Below the pieces are notes generated by a model that did no database searches, had not been told where the DNA came from, and saw only the letters and a program-made list of their open reading frames with translations. From positions 21,534 through 85,533 of the forward strand of contig NZ_JBPYCS010000012.1 in the NCBI RefSeq assembly GCF_051846935.1: 64,000 nt of DNA. Direction: 5' to 3'. How positions within the stretch are numbered: the stretch's first letter is position 1; the number at the start of each line of letters is the position of its first letter. Positions 1 through 10,264 of this stretch are shown here, piece after piece. Both the position numbers and the translations under genes were made by a program. This DNA comes from JBPYCR01 sp051846935 (GTDB lineage: Bacteria > Bacillota > Bacilli > Bacillales > Amphibacillaceae).

Positions 1-1
1 T

Positions 2-2761
2 TTTGATCCGAAGCGGTACGATCTTGCACATGTCGGTCGTTACAAGATGAATAAAAAGCTGCACATTAAAAATCGACTCTTTAATCAAGTGCTAGCTGAA
101 ACAATTGTTGATAAAGAGACTGGTGAAGTGCTGGCAGAAAAAGGCGATAAGATCGAGCGTAAACTATTAAACAAATTAATTCCTTATTTAGATAACGAAG
201 ATGAAAAGCTTGGTGAAAAGACGATTGATCTTCGAGATGGCGTGCTTGACGAGGAGGTTCCTGTTCAGTCTATTAAAATTATGGACCCTACTGATCCAGA
301 AGGTGAAAGGGAATTAACTGTTGTAGGCAACGCAAATGTAGACGAGGATGTTAAACATATTACTCCTGCAGACATTTTGGCGTCTATTAGCTACTTCTTT
401 AATTTGCTGCATCGAGTTGGAGATACAGATGATATCGATCACTTAGGAAATCGTCGATTGCGCTCTGTCGGGGAATTATTACAAAACCAATTCCGTATAG
501 GGTTATCCCGGATGGAACGTGTCGTTCGCGAGAGAATGTCCATTCAAGACACGTCTAGTATTACGCCACAGCAATTAATTAATATTCGACCTGTCATTGC
601 TTCGATTAAAGAGTTTTTCGGAAGCTCGCAGCTGTCTCAATTTATGGACCAAACGAATCCACTCGCAGAGCTAACGCATAAGCGTCGTCTATCTGCATTA
701 GGACCGGGTGGATTAACGAGAGAGCGAGCTGGAATGGAAGTGCGAGATGTTCACTATTCCCACTACGGGCGTATGTGTCCGATCGAAACACCGGAAGGGC
801 CAAACATTGGTTTGATTAACTCGCTGTCGAGCTTTGCAAAGGTAAATAAATTTGGCTTTATTGAAACACCATATCGTAGAGTCGATCCAGAAACGGGTAG
901 AGTGACCGCAGATATCGATTACTTAACAGCTGATGAAGAAGATAATTATGTTGTTGCACAGGCGAATGCTCGCTTGGACGAAGAAGGTAATTTTATAGAT
1001 GAAGAAGTTATCGCGCGCTTCCGAGGAGAGAACACAATTGTTCCACGCGAACAGCTTGATTATATGGATGTATCACCAAAGCAAGTCGTATCTGCTGCAA
1101 CAGCGTGTATACCTTTCTTGGAAAATGACGACTCCAACCGTGCGTTAATGGGAGCAAACATGCAACGACAAGCGGTTCCGTTATTACAGCCGGAAGCTCC
1201 AATTGTTGGAACAGGTATGGAGTATGTTTCTGGTAAGGATTCCGGAGCAGCAATAATTTGTCGAAATAGCGGTATTGTTGAGCGTGTTGAAGCAAAAGAA
1301 ATTCATATTCGTCGAATTTCTGAAGTGGATGGCAAAGAAGTACGTGGCGATGTCGATCGTTATCGTTTAAGTAAATACATTCGTTCCAACCAAGGAACTT
1401 GTTACAATCAACGGCCGATTGTGCGGCTCGGCGACCGTGTTACTAAAGGTGAAGTACTTGCAGATGGTCCTTCGATGCAGGATGGTGAGTTAGCATTAGG
1501 TCGTAACGTACTCGTCGCATTTATGACATGGGAAGGCTACAACTATGAAGATGCGATAATTATGAGTGAAAATCTCGTTAAAGATGACGTGTATACTTCG
1601 ATTCACATTGAAGAGTACGAATCAGAAGCGAGAGATACGAAGCTCGGACCGGAAGAAATAACAAGAGATATACCGAACGTTGGAGAAGACGCCTTAAAGA
1701 ACTTGAATGAAGATGGAATTATCCGTGTCGGTGCAGAAGTTTCTGACGGCGATATCTTAGTAGGGAAAGTAACGCCGAAAGGGGTAACAGAGCTATCTGC
1801 AGAAGAGCGGCTGTTACATGCGATTTTCGGTGAAAAGGCTCGAGAGGTTCGAGATACTTCTTTACGTGTACCGCATGGTGCTGGCGGAATTGTACTCGAC
1901 GTTAAAATATTTAACCGTGTAGATGGCGACGAATTAAAGCCAGGCGTTAACCAGCTTGTCCGCGTTTATATTGTCCAAAAACGAAAAATATCTGAAGGGG
2001 ACAAAATGGCTGGTCGACACGGGAACAAAGGGGTAATTTCAAAGTTACTACCAGAAGAAGACATGCCGTTTCTTCCAGATGGAACACCAGTAGATATTAT
2101 GTTGAACCCACTTGGCGTACCGTCACGAATGAATATCGGACAAGTGTTTGAGCTTCATTTAGGGATGGCAGCAAAACAGCTCGGCATCCACGTTGCATCT
2201 CCAGTATTTGATGGTGCAAACGAGGAGGATGTATGGAGCACATTGGAAGAGGCAGGCATGCCAAGAGACGCTAAAACGGTCCTATATGACGGTAGAACAG
2301 GTGAAGCTTTTGATAACCGTGTCGCTGTTGGAGTATCTTATATGATCAAGCTTTCTCACATGGTTGATGATAAGCTACACGCTCGCTCTACTGGACCATA
2401 CTCGCTAGTTACACAACAGCCATTAGGCGGAAAAGCGCAGTTTGGTGGACAGCGATTTGGTGAAATGGAAGTTTGGGCACTGGAAGCTTATGGGGCAGCA
2501 TATACACTGCAAGAAATTCTTACTGTTAAATCCGATGATATTGTTGGACGGGTGAAAACGTATGAATCTGTAGTGAAGGGCGACAATGTTCCAGAGCCTG
2601 GTGTACCTGAATCATTCAAGGTTCTTATTAAAGAGCTTCAAAGCTTAGGTATGGACGTTAAAATGCTTTCCAGTGATGAAAAAGAGATTGACCTGCGTGA
2701 ACTAGAGGACGATGAGACACAGACGGCAAGCAAATTAAATCTCGAAATCAAACAAGACTAA
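2..2761 (+). CDS. rpoB: RNA polymerase beta subunit, 5'-truncated by window edge
   Basis: C-terminal part (about 919 residues) of the beta subunit of RNA polymerase, which forms the catalytic cleft with beta'. The frame is open from base 2 and FDPKRYDLAHVGRYK precedes the first Met at 47, so the real start lies off the left edge. About 270 N-terminal residues are missing against the roughly 1190-residue B. subtilis protein. The rifampicin pocket (SSQLSQFMDQTNPLAEL, about bases 620-675) reads as the sensitive wild-type form. The GDKMAGRHGNKG active-site segment lies near 2000-2035. The C-terminal tail is shorter and less acidic than in B. subtilis. First gene of an rpoB-rpoC unit. Confidence 0.99.
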   Translation, partial: FDPKRYDLAHVGRYKMNKKLHIKNRLFNQVLAETIVDKETGEVLAEKGDKIERKLLNKLIPYLDNEDEKLGEKTIDLRDGVLDEEVPVQSIKIMDPTDPEGERELTVVGNANVDEDVKHITPADILASISYFFNLLHRVGDTDDIDHLGNRRLRSVGELLQNQFRIGLSRMERVVRERMSIQDTSSITPQQLINIRPVIASIKEFFGSSQLSQFMDQTNPLAELTHKRRLSALGPGGLTRERAGMEVRDVHYSHYGRMCPIETPEGPNIGLINSLSSFAKVNKFGFIETPYRRVDPETGRVTADIDYLTADEEDNYVVAQANARLDEEGNFIDEEVIARFRGENTIVPREQLDYMDVSPKQVVSAATACIPFLENDDSNRALMGANMQRQAVPLLQPEAPIVGTGMEYVSGKDSGAAIICRNSGIVERVEAKEIHIRRISEVDGKEVRGDVDRYRLSKYIRSNQGTCYNQRPIVRLGDRVTKGEVLADGPSMQDGELALGRNVLVAFMTWEGYNYEDAIIMSENLVKDDVYTSIHIEEYESEARDTKLGPEEITRDIPNVGEDALKNLNEDGIIRVGAEVSDGDILVGKVTPKGVTELSAEERLLHAIFGEKAREVRDTSLRVPHGAGGIVLDVKIFNRVDGDELKPGVNQLVRVYIVQKRKISEGDKMAGRHGNKGVISKLLPEEDMPFLPDGTPVDIMLNPLGVPSRMNIGQVFELHLGMAAKQLGIHVASPVFDGANEEDVWSTLEEAGMPRDAKTVLYDGRTGEAFDNRVAVGVSYMIKLSHMVDDKLHARSTGPYSLVTQQPLGGKAQFGGQRFGEMEVWALEAYGAAYTLQEILTVKSDDIVGRVKTYESVVKGDNVPEPGVPESFKVLIKELQSLGMDVKMLSSDEKEIDLRELEDDETQTASKLNLEIKQD

Positions 2762-2812
2762 AAAGGATCGGAGTGTTGGCTTAAATTTTAAAGTCAACCT
2801 CCCTAACCTTTT
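2761..2812 (+). terminator. Hairpin between rpoB and rpoC, attenuator-like
   Basis: A three-part stem starts on the last base of the rpoB stop: AAAAGG pairs with CCTTTT, GGAG with CTCC, and TTGGCTT with AAGTCAA (one G-U pair). It is followed by GTTTCTG rather than a long T-run. It could lower read-through into rpoC or be an RNA processing site. The pairing is visible; the function is inferred. Confidence 0.45.
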
Positions 2813-2892
2813 GTTTCTGATATGCTTGGCATGAAGCCGAGATTTCTAATAGAGCTTTGGTTAAATCGGACATTAAATGGGAGGTAGGCCCC

Positions 2893-5800
2893 TTGCTAGA
2901 TGTAAATAACTTTGAATTTATGAAAATTGGTTTAGCTTCATCGGAAAAGATACGGTCCTGGTCTTATGGTGAAGTTAAAAAGCCAGAGACAATCAACTAC
3001 CGCACCTTAAAGCCGGAAAAAGATGGCTTATTCTGTGAGCGGATATTTGGCCCTCAGAAAGACTGGGAATGTCATTGCGGGAAGTATAAGCGTGTACGTT
3101 ATAAAGGCGTTGTTTGTGATCGTTGTGGAGTCGAGGTAACGAAATCCAAAGTGCGCCGCGAACGTATGGCACACATTGAACTTGCAGCTCCTGTTTCGCA
3201 TATTTGGTACTTTAAAGGTATTCCAAGCAGAATGGGACTCGTACTAGATATGTCGCCACGAGCGCTTGAGGAAGTGCTGTACTTTGCAGCTTATGTTGTT
3301 ACCGATCCAGGAAACACACCGTTGGAAAAAAAGCAATTACTCTCTGAAAAAGAGTATCGTACGTATTATGAAAAATATGGCAATGTATTTAAGGCAGAAA
3401 TGGGTGCCGAAGCCGTCCGTAAATTATTGCAAGATATCGACTTGGAAAAAGAAGTTGCTGCTTTAAAAGAAGAACTTAAAACAGTGCAAGGACAGCGACG
3501 AACACGTGCAATTCGACGCTTGGAAGTGATGGAGGCATTCCGGCATTCCGGAAACGATACGTCTTGGATGATTTTAGACGTATTGCCAGTTATACCACCG
3601 GAAATTAGACCAATGGTCCAGCTTGATGGAGGGCGTTTCGCAACATCCGATTTAAATGACCTGTATCGCCGGGTAATTAACCGGAACAATCGTTTGAAGC
3701 GACTGCTCGATCTAGGTGCACCAAGCATTATCGTTCAAAACGAGAAAAGAATGCTACAGGAAGCAGTCGATGCATTAATTGACAATGGCCGACGTGGTCG
3801 TCCGGTAACAGGACCAGGAAATCGTCCGTTAAAATCGTTGTCCCATATGTTGAAAGGGAAGCAAGGACGATTCCGTCAGAACTTGCTCGGAAAGCGTGTA
3901 GATTATTCCGGTCGTTCCGTTATTATCGTAGGACCGAGCTTGAAAATGTACCAATGCGGCTTGCCAAAAGAAATGGCGTTAGAGCTATTTAAGCCATTTA
4001 TTATGAAAGAGCTTGTTGGTCAAGGTATAGCTCATAACATAAAATCTGCTAAGCGAAAAATAGAACGTGTGCATCCAGAAGTATGGGATGTACTTGAAGA
4101 AGTAATTAAAGAGCACCCTGTATTATTAAACCGTGCTCCTACGCTACACAGACTTGGTATTCAAGCGTTTGAACCGACACTTGTCGAAGGGCGGGCAATT
4201 CGTCTTCACCCACTCGTTTGTACAGCTTATAATGCGGACTTTGACGGGGACCAGATGGCTGTTCACGTACCATTATCTGCAGAAGCTCAAGCAGAAGCAC
4301 GTATTTTAATGCTCGCTGCGCAAAATATTTTAAACCCAAAAGATGGGAAACCAGTTGTTACGCCTTCACAGGACATGGTACTGGGGAATTATTACTTGAC
4401 GATGGAGCGTAAAGGAGCAATTGGAGAAGGGAAAGTATTCAGCGATGTAAATGAAGCGTTAATTGCTTATCAAAATGGATATGTACATTTACACAGCAGA
4501 ATCGCCCTCCATGCGGGCAGCTTAAATAATAAAACTTTTACAGATAAACAGCATAACCAGTTGATTTTGACTACAGTTGGTAAAATAATATTTAATGAAA
4601 TATTGCCAGATTCTTTTCCATATATTAATGAGCCGACGAAGGCCAACTTGGAAATTGAGACGCCTGAAAAGTATTTTGTAGAAAAAGGTGTCAATATTAG
4701 AGAAGAAATTGCAAACCGAGAGCTAGTAGGCCCGTTTAAGAAGGGCATTTTAGGCGATATAATCGCTGAAGTGTTTAAGCGGTATAAGATTAGTGAAACG
4801 TCAAAAATGCTTGATCGAATGAAAGACCTAGGCTTCCATTACTCAACTCGTGCTGGAATGACTGTAGGCGTCTCCGATATCGTAGTTTTGAAGGAGAAAG
4901 GCCAGCTGCTTGAGGAAGCACAGATTAAAGTAGATAATGTGCTTAAGCAATTCCGTCGCGGTTTAATAACGGAAGAAGAGCGATATGACCGTGTCATTTC
5001 AATCTGGTCGGAAGTAAAAGATATTATTCAAGATAAATTAATGGGTTCATTAAGCAACGAGAATCCGATCTTTATGATGAGTGATTCCGGCGCACGTGGT
5101 AATGCTTCTAACTTTACACAGCTTGCTGGTATGCGTGGATTAATGGCTAACCCGGCTGGAAGAATTATTGAACTTCCTATTAAGTCAAGCTTCCGTGAAG
5201 GATTGACGGTACTTGAGTACTTTATATCTACCCACGGTGCACGTAAAGGACTTGCCGATACAGCGCTGAAAACAGCCGACTCTGGTTATTTAACTCGTCG
5301 ACTTGTTGATGTTGCCCAAGATGTAATTGTACGAGAAGCGGACTGTGGAACAGATCGCGGACTTACTGTTACGTCATTAAGTGTAGGATCTGAATTAATT
5401 GAACCACTTATTGACCGTCTCATTGGTCGAACGTTATTCGAAACAGTGACACATCCGGAAACAAATGAAGTGATTGTTGAAAGAGACACAGTCATAACGG
5501 AAGATCAAGGAAAACAGATTGTAGATGCGGGTATTGAAGAGGTAACAATTCGTTCCGTATTCACGTGTAATACAAAACATGGCGTATGTAAAAAATGTTA
5601 TGGCCGCAACCTTGCAACAGGAGATGAGGTTGAAGTTGGTGAAGCGGTTGGTATTATTGCTGCACAGTCCATCGGTGAGCCTGGTACACAGCTGACGATG
5701 CGTACATTCCACACAGGTGGAGTTGCTGGTGATGATATTACACAAGGTTTGCCGCGTATCCAAGAGCTATTTGAAGCTAGAAATCCAAAAGGGCAAGCGG

Positions 5801-6498
5801 TAATAAGCGAAGTCCATGGTACCGTCGATGAAATTAAAGAAGTAAAGGATAAGCACGAGATCGTTGTTCAAGGTGAAATTGAGAAACGTTCGTACGCTGT
5901 CCCTTATAACGCTCGTTTAAAAGTAGCAGTCGGAGATGAAGTAATCGCCGGTCAAGAGCTAACAGAAGGTTCTGTTGACCCGAAAGAGCTATTGGAAGTT
6001 CAAGGCATCGAAGGTGTTCAAGCCTACTTGTTGCGCGAAGTTCAGCGCGTTTATCGTATGCAAGGGGTTGAAATCGGCGACAAGCACGTAGAAGTAATGG
6101 TTCGTCAAATGCTTCGAAAAGTTCGGGTTATTGAATCTGGAGATACAGATGTTCTACCAGGCTCCTTGCTTGAATTGCATCAGTTTAAAGAAGCAAATGA
6201 AAAAGTTTTAAAAGAAGGAAAGCTTCCTGCTGTGGGAGAGCCAGTGTTGCTAGGAATTACAAAGGCATCACTTGAAACGGACTCCTTCCTATCGGCTGCA
6301 TCCTTCCAGGAAACGACGAGAGTATTAACAGATGCAGCAATTAAAGGGAAAACCGACGAATTGCTCGGTCTGAAAGAAAACGTCATAATTGGTAAACTAA
6401 TTCCTGCTGGTACAGGAATGCAACGATATCGCAAAATTAAATCAGCGTTGGATTTACCGGAAGAAGAAGTGGTCGAACAACCGGAAATTGTCCAATAA
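2893..6498 (+). CDS. rpoC: RNA polymerase beta' subunit
   Basis: Beta' subunit of RNA polymerase, about 1201 residues, full length. The chosen start is the TTG at 2893, preceded by GGGAGGT (2879-2885), which gives the usual N-terminus LLDVNNFEFMKIGL. An in-frame TTG at 2857 would add 12 unconserved residues and place the Shine-Dalgarno inside the gene. The N-terminal zinc site is seen as CHCGKYKRVRYKGVVCDRCG, the Mg-binding catalytic loop NADFDGD lies near 4230, and the second Cys cluster (CNTKHGVCKKCYG) near 5567-5605. Forms the core enzyme with the upstream rpoB product. Confidence 0.99.
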   Translation: MLDVNNFEFMKIGLASSEKIRSWSYGEVKKPETINYRTLKPEKDGLFCERIFGPQKDWECHCGKYKRVRYKGVVCDRCGVEVTKSKVRRERMAHIELAAPVSHIWYFKGIPSRMGLVLDMSPRALEEVLYFAAYVVTDPGNTPLEKKQLLSEKEYRTYYEKYGNVFKAEMGAEAVRKLLQDIDLEKEVAALKEELKTVQGQRRTRAIRRLEVMEAFRHSGNDTSWMILDVLPVIPPEIRPMVQLDGGRFATSDLNDLYRRVINRNNRLKRLLDLGAPSIIVQNEKRMLQEAVDALIDNGRRGRPVTGPGNRPLKSLSHMLKGKQGRFRQNLLGKRVDYSGRSVIIVGPSLKMYQCGLPKEMALELFKPFIMKELVGQGIAHNIKSAKRKIERVHPEVWDVLEEVIKEHPVLLNRAPTLHRLGIQAFEPTLVEGRAIRLHPLVCTAYNADFDGDQMAVHVPLSAEAQAEARILMLAAQNILNPKDGKPVVTPSQDMVLGNYYLTMERKGAIGEGKVFSDVNEALIAYQNGYVHLHSRIALHAGSLNNKTFTDKQHNQLILTTVGKIIFNEILPDSFPYINEPTKANLEIETPEKYFVEKGVNIREEIANRELVGPFKKGILGDIIAEVFKRYKISETSKMLDRMKDLGFHYSTRAGMTVGVSDIVVLKEKGQLLEEAQIKVDNVLKQFRRGLITEEERYDRVISIWSEVKDIIQDKLMGSLSNENPIFMMSDSGARGNASNFTQLAGMRGLMANPAGRIIELPIKSSFREGLTVLEYFISTHGARKGLADTALKTADSGYLTRRLVDVAQDVIVREADCGTDRGLTVTSLSVGSELIEPLIDRLIGRTLFETVTHPETNEVIVERDTVITEDQGKQIVDAGIEEVTIRSVFTCNTKHGVCKKCYGRNLATGDEVEVGEAVGIIAAQSIGEPGTQLTMRTFHTGGVAGDDITQGLPRIQELFEARNPKGQAVISEVHGTVDEIKEVKDKHEIVVQGEIEKRSYAVPYNARLKVAVGDEVIAGQELTEGSVDPKELLEVQGIEGVQAYLLREVQRVYRMQGVEIGDKHVEVMVRQMLRKVRVIESGDTDVLPGSLLELHQFKEANEKVLKEGKLPAVGEPVLLGITKASLETDSFLSAASFQETTRVLTDAAIKGKTDELLGLKENVIIGKLIPAGTGMQRYRKIKSALDLPEEEVVEQPEIVQ

Positions 6499-6513
6499 TG
6501 ATTTGTGAGCAAA

Positions 6514-6547
6514 AGCATTCTGTAGCCTACGAGCTGCGGAATGCTTA
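6514..6547 (+). terminator. Stem-loop after rpoC
   Basis: AAGCATTC and GTAGC pair with GCTGC and GAATGCTT, giving a 13-bp interrupted stem 15 bases after the rpoC stop. A clear T-run is missing (ATTGCATTCG follows), so this may be a weak terminator or a processing hairpin that separates rpoBC from the str cluster. Confidence 0.45.
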
Positions 6548-6683
6548 TTGCATTCGTTTATTGAGTGTAGCGGTTTGGCTACAAAACTTACGCTCGTATG
6601 TTAATGATTTATTTTTATGTATCGTTAACAAGTAAATTTATTTAAAAAAAGATAGAAAAACAAGTAAAAAAGTAAGGTTTATG

Positions 6684-6712
6684 TTGACATTAAAATACGA
6701 GAATGGTAATAT
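6684..6712 (+). promoter_or_regulatory. Sigma-A promoter of the L7Ae-str cluster
   Basis: TTGACA (6684-6689) and TAATAT (6707-6712) are separated by 17 bases, a near-consensus vegetative promoter placed 48 bases ahead of the L7Ae-like start codon. Confidence 0.8.
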
Positions 6713-6760
6713 AACCAAGGTGATTCCGAATTTTACTTGTTTTCCATGGAGGAAAGACTG

Positions 6761-7015
6761 ATGTCTTATGAAAAAGTGACTCAGCTTAAAGCACGTACAA
6801 TTATCGGAACAAAACAAACGCTTAAAGCAATGAAAAACGGTGAAATAAGCGAATTGTTTATCGCCAATGATGCGGATCATCAAGTTACAGAAAAGGTAGT
6901 TGAACTAGCAAATCGTTTAAATATACCTTGTAATTATGTTGATTCGATGAGAAAGTTGGGAGCTGCCTGCGGAATAGAAGTAGGGGCATCCACGGTGGCT
7001 ATAAGACAAAAGTAG
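6761..7015 (+). CDS. rplGB: L7Ae-like K-turn RNA-binding ribosomal protein (YbxF-like)
   Basis: Small (84 residues) L7Ae/L30e-family protein that binds kink-turn RNA. The start is ATG at 6761 behind GGAGG (6748-6752), giving MSYEKVTQLKARTIIG. Longer in-frame reading from 6737 would begin inside the Shine-Dalgarno region. The C-terminal LGAACGIEVGASTVAI is the typical family motif. Its place between rpoC and rpsL matches B. subtilis. It has its own sigma-A promoter (6684-6712). Binding to K-turn RNAs is known for B. subtilis YbxF; the ribosomal role is less clear. Confidence 0.95.
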   Translation: MSYEKVTQLKARTIIGTKQTLKAMKNGEISELFIANDADHQVTEKVVELANRLNIPCNYVDSMRKLGAACGIEVGASTVAIRQK

Positions 7016-7211
7016 TTTTGATGAATCCATTCATGAAGACTTTGTTTTTTGCCCGAACATGAACCACCTGGATGTGTGGGCTAAGGATTCGATGGTGCGG
7101 TTAGTGCATTAGCTTCGTTTAATGAGGGTAATGTATTAAGATGATTTGGATGTTATCTATTATATAGTAATATCCTGTCGATACATTATTTAGTAGAAAG
7201 GAGGACAATAT
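7016..7211 (+). promoter_or_regulatory. rpsL leader region
   Basis: Gene-free stretch ahead of rpsL. It holds a short ATGAAT/ATTCAT palindrome (7021-7034) followed by a T-rich run, and a small CCAC/GTGG hairpin near 7063-7079. No clear promoter could be assigned. Likely untranslated leader of the rpsL-rpsG-fusA-tuf group. Confidence 0.4.
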
Positions 7212-7628
7212 ATGCCTACAATTAATCAACTTATACGTAAAGGTCGTGTAAGCAAACCAAAGAAGTATGATTCACCAGCACTTAACAGAGGGTACAACAG
7301 CTTTAAGAAAAAGTTTACGAATGTAAACTCCCCACAAAAACGTGGCGTTTGTACTCGTGTTGGTACACTTACACCGAAAAAACCGAACTCTGCACTTCGT
7401 AAGTATGCGCGTGTTCGTTTGTCAAATAATATGGAAGTAACTGCATATATCCCTGGTATTGGTCACAATCTTCAGGAGCATAGTGTAGTATTGCTTCGTG
7501 GTGGTCGTGTAAAAGACTTACCAGGTGTTCGTTATCATATTGTTCGCGGTGCATTAGATACTGCAGGAGTAGAAGGACGTGCACAAGGCCGTTCTAAGTA
7601 TGGTACGAAGAAACCAAAAAGCAAATAA
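7212..7628 (+). CDS. rpsL: 30S ribosomal protein S12
   Basis: S12 of the decoding centre, 138 residues, the normal firmicute length. Start ATG at 7212 behind AAAGGAGG. The two decoding loops are seen: TPKKPNSALRKYARVRLS and LLRGGRVKDLPGVRYH. The first loop keeps the lysine changed in many streptomycin-resistant mutants, so the sequence looks streptomycin-sensitive. First gene of rpsL-rpsG-fusA-tuf, followed by rpsG after 42 bases. Confidence 0.99.
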   Translation: MPTINQLIRKGRVSKPKKYDSPALNRGYNSFKKKFTNVNSPQKRGVCTRVGTLTPKKPNSALRKYARVRLSNNMEVTAYIPGIGHNLQEHSVVLLRGGRVKDLPGVRYHIVRGALDTAGVEGRAQGRSKYGTKKPKSK

Positions 7629-7670
7629 TAAGATGATCGTGATATAAGAACGAGGAAAGGAGGGGGACAT

Positions 7671-8141
7671 ATGCCAAGAAAAGGATCCGTACCTAAAAGA
7701 GATGTCCTACCAGATCCGCTTTACAATTCAAAATTAGTTACACGCTTGATTAATCAAATTATGATTGATGGTAAACGTGGAAAAGCACAAAAAATTCTTT
7801 ACAATGCATTTGAGCTTGTTTCTGAAAAGAGTGGCCAAAATGCAATGGAAGTATTTGAACAAGCGATGAAGAATGTTATGCCGGTATTAGAAGTACGCGC
7901 TCGTCGTGTAGGTGGTTCTAACTACCAAGTACCGATGGAAGTACGCCCAGAGCGTCGTCAAGCACTAGGCTTAAGATACATTGTGAACTACTCACGCCTT
8001 CGCGGAGAAAAAACAATGGAAGAACGACTTGCCAATGAAATTCTTGATGCATCGAACAACACTGGCGCATCTGTAAAGAAACGCGAAGAGCTACACAAAA
8101 TGGCGGAAGCAAACAGAGCTTTTGCACATTACCGCTGGTAA
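7671..8141 (+). CDS. rpsG: 30S ribosomal protein S7
   Basis: S7, 156 residues, which nucleates assembly of the 3' domain (head) of 16S rRNA. It begins MPRKGSVPKRDVLPDPLYNSKLVTRL behind a very strong GGAGGGGG, with the conserved RVGGSNYQVPMEVRPERRQALG segment. Sits between rpsL and fusA in the str operon. S7 is the classical str autoregulator in enterobacteria; no such site could be assigned here. Confidence 0.99.
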   Translation: MPRKGSVPKRDVLPDPLYNSKLVTRLINQIMIDGKRGKAQKILYNAFELVSEKSGQNAMEVFEQAMKNVMPVLEVRARRVGGSNYQVPMEVRPERRQALGLRYIVNYSRLRGEKTMEERLANEILDASNNTGASVKKREELHKMAEANRAFAHYRW

Positions 8142-8185
8142 GCTAAAAACAACTAATATGTTTTTGAAAGGAAGGAGAAGAATAC

Positions 8186-10264
8186 ATGGCTAGAGAGTTC
8201 TCCTTGGAAAAGACGCGCAATATAGGAATCATGGCACATATCGACGCAGGAAAGACAACAACTACTGAGCGTATTCTTTTCTACACAGGACGCATTCATA
8301 AAATTGGTGAAACGCATGAAGGTGCTTCCCAGATGGACTGGATGGAGCAGGAACAAGAGCGTGGAATTACAATTACATCTGCGGCTACAACTGCTCAATG
8401 GAAAGGTCACCGTATCAACATTATTGATACCCCAGGGCACGTGGATTTTACAGTAGAAGTAGAACGTTCACTACGTGTACTTGATGGAGCGGTCACCGTT
8501 CTTGATGCACAATCAGGTGTAGAGCCACAAACAGAAACTGTTTGGCGCCAAGCAACAACTTACGGCGTACCACGAATTGTATTTATTAACAAAATGGATA
8601 AAATCGGTGCAGACTTTTTATATGCAACGAGTACTCTAAAGGATCGTTTAGGTGCGAATGCGCAACCGGTACAAATGCCAATTGGTGCAGAAGATAATTT
8701 CGAAGGGATTATCGATCTCATTAATATGGAAGCACATTTTTACTTGGACGATTTAGGTACAGTTGATGAAGCACGTGAAATTCCTGATGAATATAAAGAA
8801 AAAGCCGAAGAATTACGGGCAGAATTAATTGAGTCCGTTGCTGATTTAGACGAAGAACTAATGATGAAGTTTCTAGAAGGAGAAGAAATCTCTAACGAGG
8901 AACTTAGAAAAGTAATTCGTCAAGCAACATTGGATGTAGAATTTTACCCAGTATTTTGCGGATCAGCATTTAAAAACAAAGGTGTTCAGCTCATTCTTGA
9001 TGGTGTGTTAGATTACTTACCTGCACCAACAGACATTCCGCCTATTCAAGGTATCGTTCCTGATACTGAAGAAGAGGTAGAACGCCCAGCTGACGATAAA
9101 GAGCCATTCTCTGCATTAGCATTTAAAGTAATGACAGATCCGTACGTAGGAAAACTAACGTTCTTCCGCGTATACTCTGGTGTTTTGAAATCCGGTTCAT
9201 ATGTTATGAACTCTGTGAAGAAAAAGCGCGAGCGTATCGGACGTATATTACAGATGCATGCGAACTCACGTGAAGAGATCTCTGAGATTCACTGCGGTGA
9301 AATTGCTGCTGCGGTTGGATTGAAGGATACTTCAACTGGTGATACGCTGTGTGATGAAAAAGCACTCGTTATTTTGGAATCTATGGATTTCCCAGAGCCG
9401 GTTATTCAGGTTGCAATTGAGCCTAAGACAAAAGCCGACCAGGATAAAATGGGGATTGCTTTAGGTAAACTAGCTGAAGAAGATCCTACATTTACTACGG
9501 AATCTGACCCAGAAACTGGTCAAACGTTAATTGCTGGTATGGGTGAGCTTCATTTGGACGTAATTGTTGACCGTTTGAAGCGTGAATTTAAAGTAGAGGC
9601 GAATGTGGGTGCACCACAGGTAGCTTACCGTGAAACATTCCGTGCATCGGCTGAGGTTGAAGGTAAATTCATCCGTCAGTCTGGGGGACGCGGACAATAC
9701 GGACACGTTTGGGTTAAATATGAGCCAAATGAAGAAGGCGCTGGATTTGAATTTGAAAACAAAATTGTTGGTGGGGTCGTACCTCGTGAATACATTCCAT
9801 CTGTTGAAGCCGGAATTAAAGAGGCTTTAGAAAATGGTGTATTAGCTGGGTATCCACTAATTGACGTAAAAGCGTCATTATATGATGGAAGCTACCACGA
9901 CGTTGACTCAAACGAGATGGCGTTTAAAATCGCTGGTTCCATGTCTCTAAAGGCTGCTAAGAATAAGTGTCAGCCAGTATTATTGGAGCCAATGATGAAA
10001 GTGGAAATTGTTATTCCTGAAGAGTATATGGGCGACATCATGGGTGATGTTACATCCCGACGTGGACGTGTAGAAGGTATGGATACGCGCGGAAACGCAC
10101 AGCTTGTAAAAGCATTCGTACCACTTGCTGAAATGTTCGGTTATGCAACTGCTTTGCGTTCGAACACGCAAGGCCGTGGAACATACACAATGTTCTTCGA
10201 TCACTATGAAGAAGTACCGAAAAGCATCTCTGAAGAGATTATTGCTAAAAACGCTGGAGAATAA
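8186..10264 (+). CDS. fusA: Elongation factor G
   Basis: Translational GTPase that drives translocation, 692 residues, full length. GTP-binding motifs in order: G1 AHIDAGKTT (about residue 17), G2 RGITITSAATT, G3 DTPGHVDF, G4 NKMDK. The C-terminal domain IV loop is present (SGGRGQYGHVWVKYEP). Start ATG 8186 with GGAAGGAG. The stop codon lies within a hairpin (10254-10287). Single-copy str-operon type EF-G; nothing suggests a FusB or Tet-like paralogue. Confidence 0.99.
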   Translation: MAREFSLEKTRNIGIMAHIDAGKTTTTERILFYTGRIHKIGETHEGASQMDWMEQEQERGITITSAATTAQWKGHRINIIDTPGHVDFTVEVERSLRVLDGAVTVLDAQSGVEPQTETVWRQATTYGVPRIVFINKMDKIGADFLYATSTLKDRLGANAQPVQMPIGAEDNFEGIIDLINMEAHFYLDDLGTVDEAREIPDEYKEKAEELRAELIESVADLDEELMMKFLEGEEISNEELRKVIRQATLDVEFYPVFCGSAFKNKGVQLILDGVLDYLPAPTDIPPIQGIVPDTEEEVERPADDKEPFSALAFKVMTDPYVGKLTFFRVYSGVLKSGSYVMNSVKKKRERIGRILQMHANSREEISEIHCGEIAAAVGLKDTSTGDTLCDEKALVILESMDFPEPVIQVAIEPKTKADQDKMGIALGKLAEEDPTFTTESDPETGQTLIAGMGELHLDVIVDRLKREFKVEANVGAPQVAYRETFRASAEVEGKFIRQSGGRGQYGHVWVKYEPNEEGAGFEFENKIVGGVVPREYIPSVEAGIKEALENGVLAGYPLIDVKASLYDGSYHDVDSNEMAFKIAGSMSLKAAKNKCQPVLLEPMMKVEIVIPEEYMGDIMGDVTSRRGRVEGMDTRGNAQLVKAFVPLAEMFGYATALRSNTQGRGTYTMFFDHYEEVPKSISEEIIAKNAGE

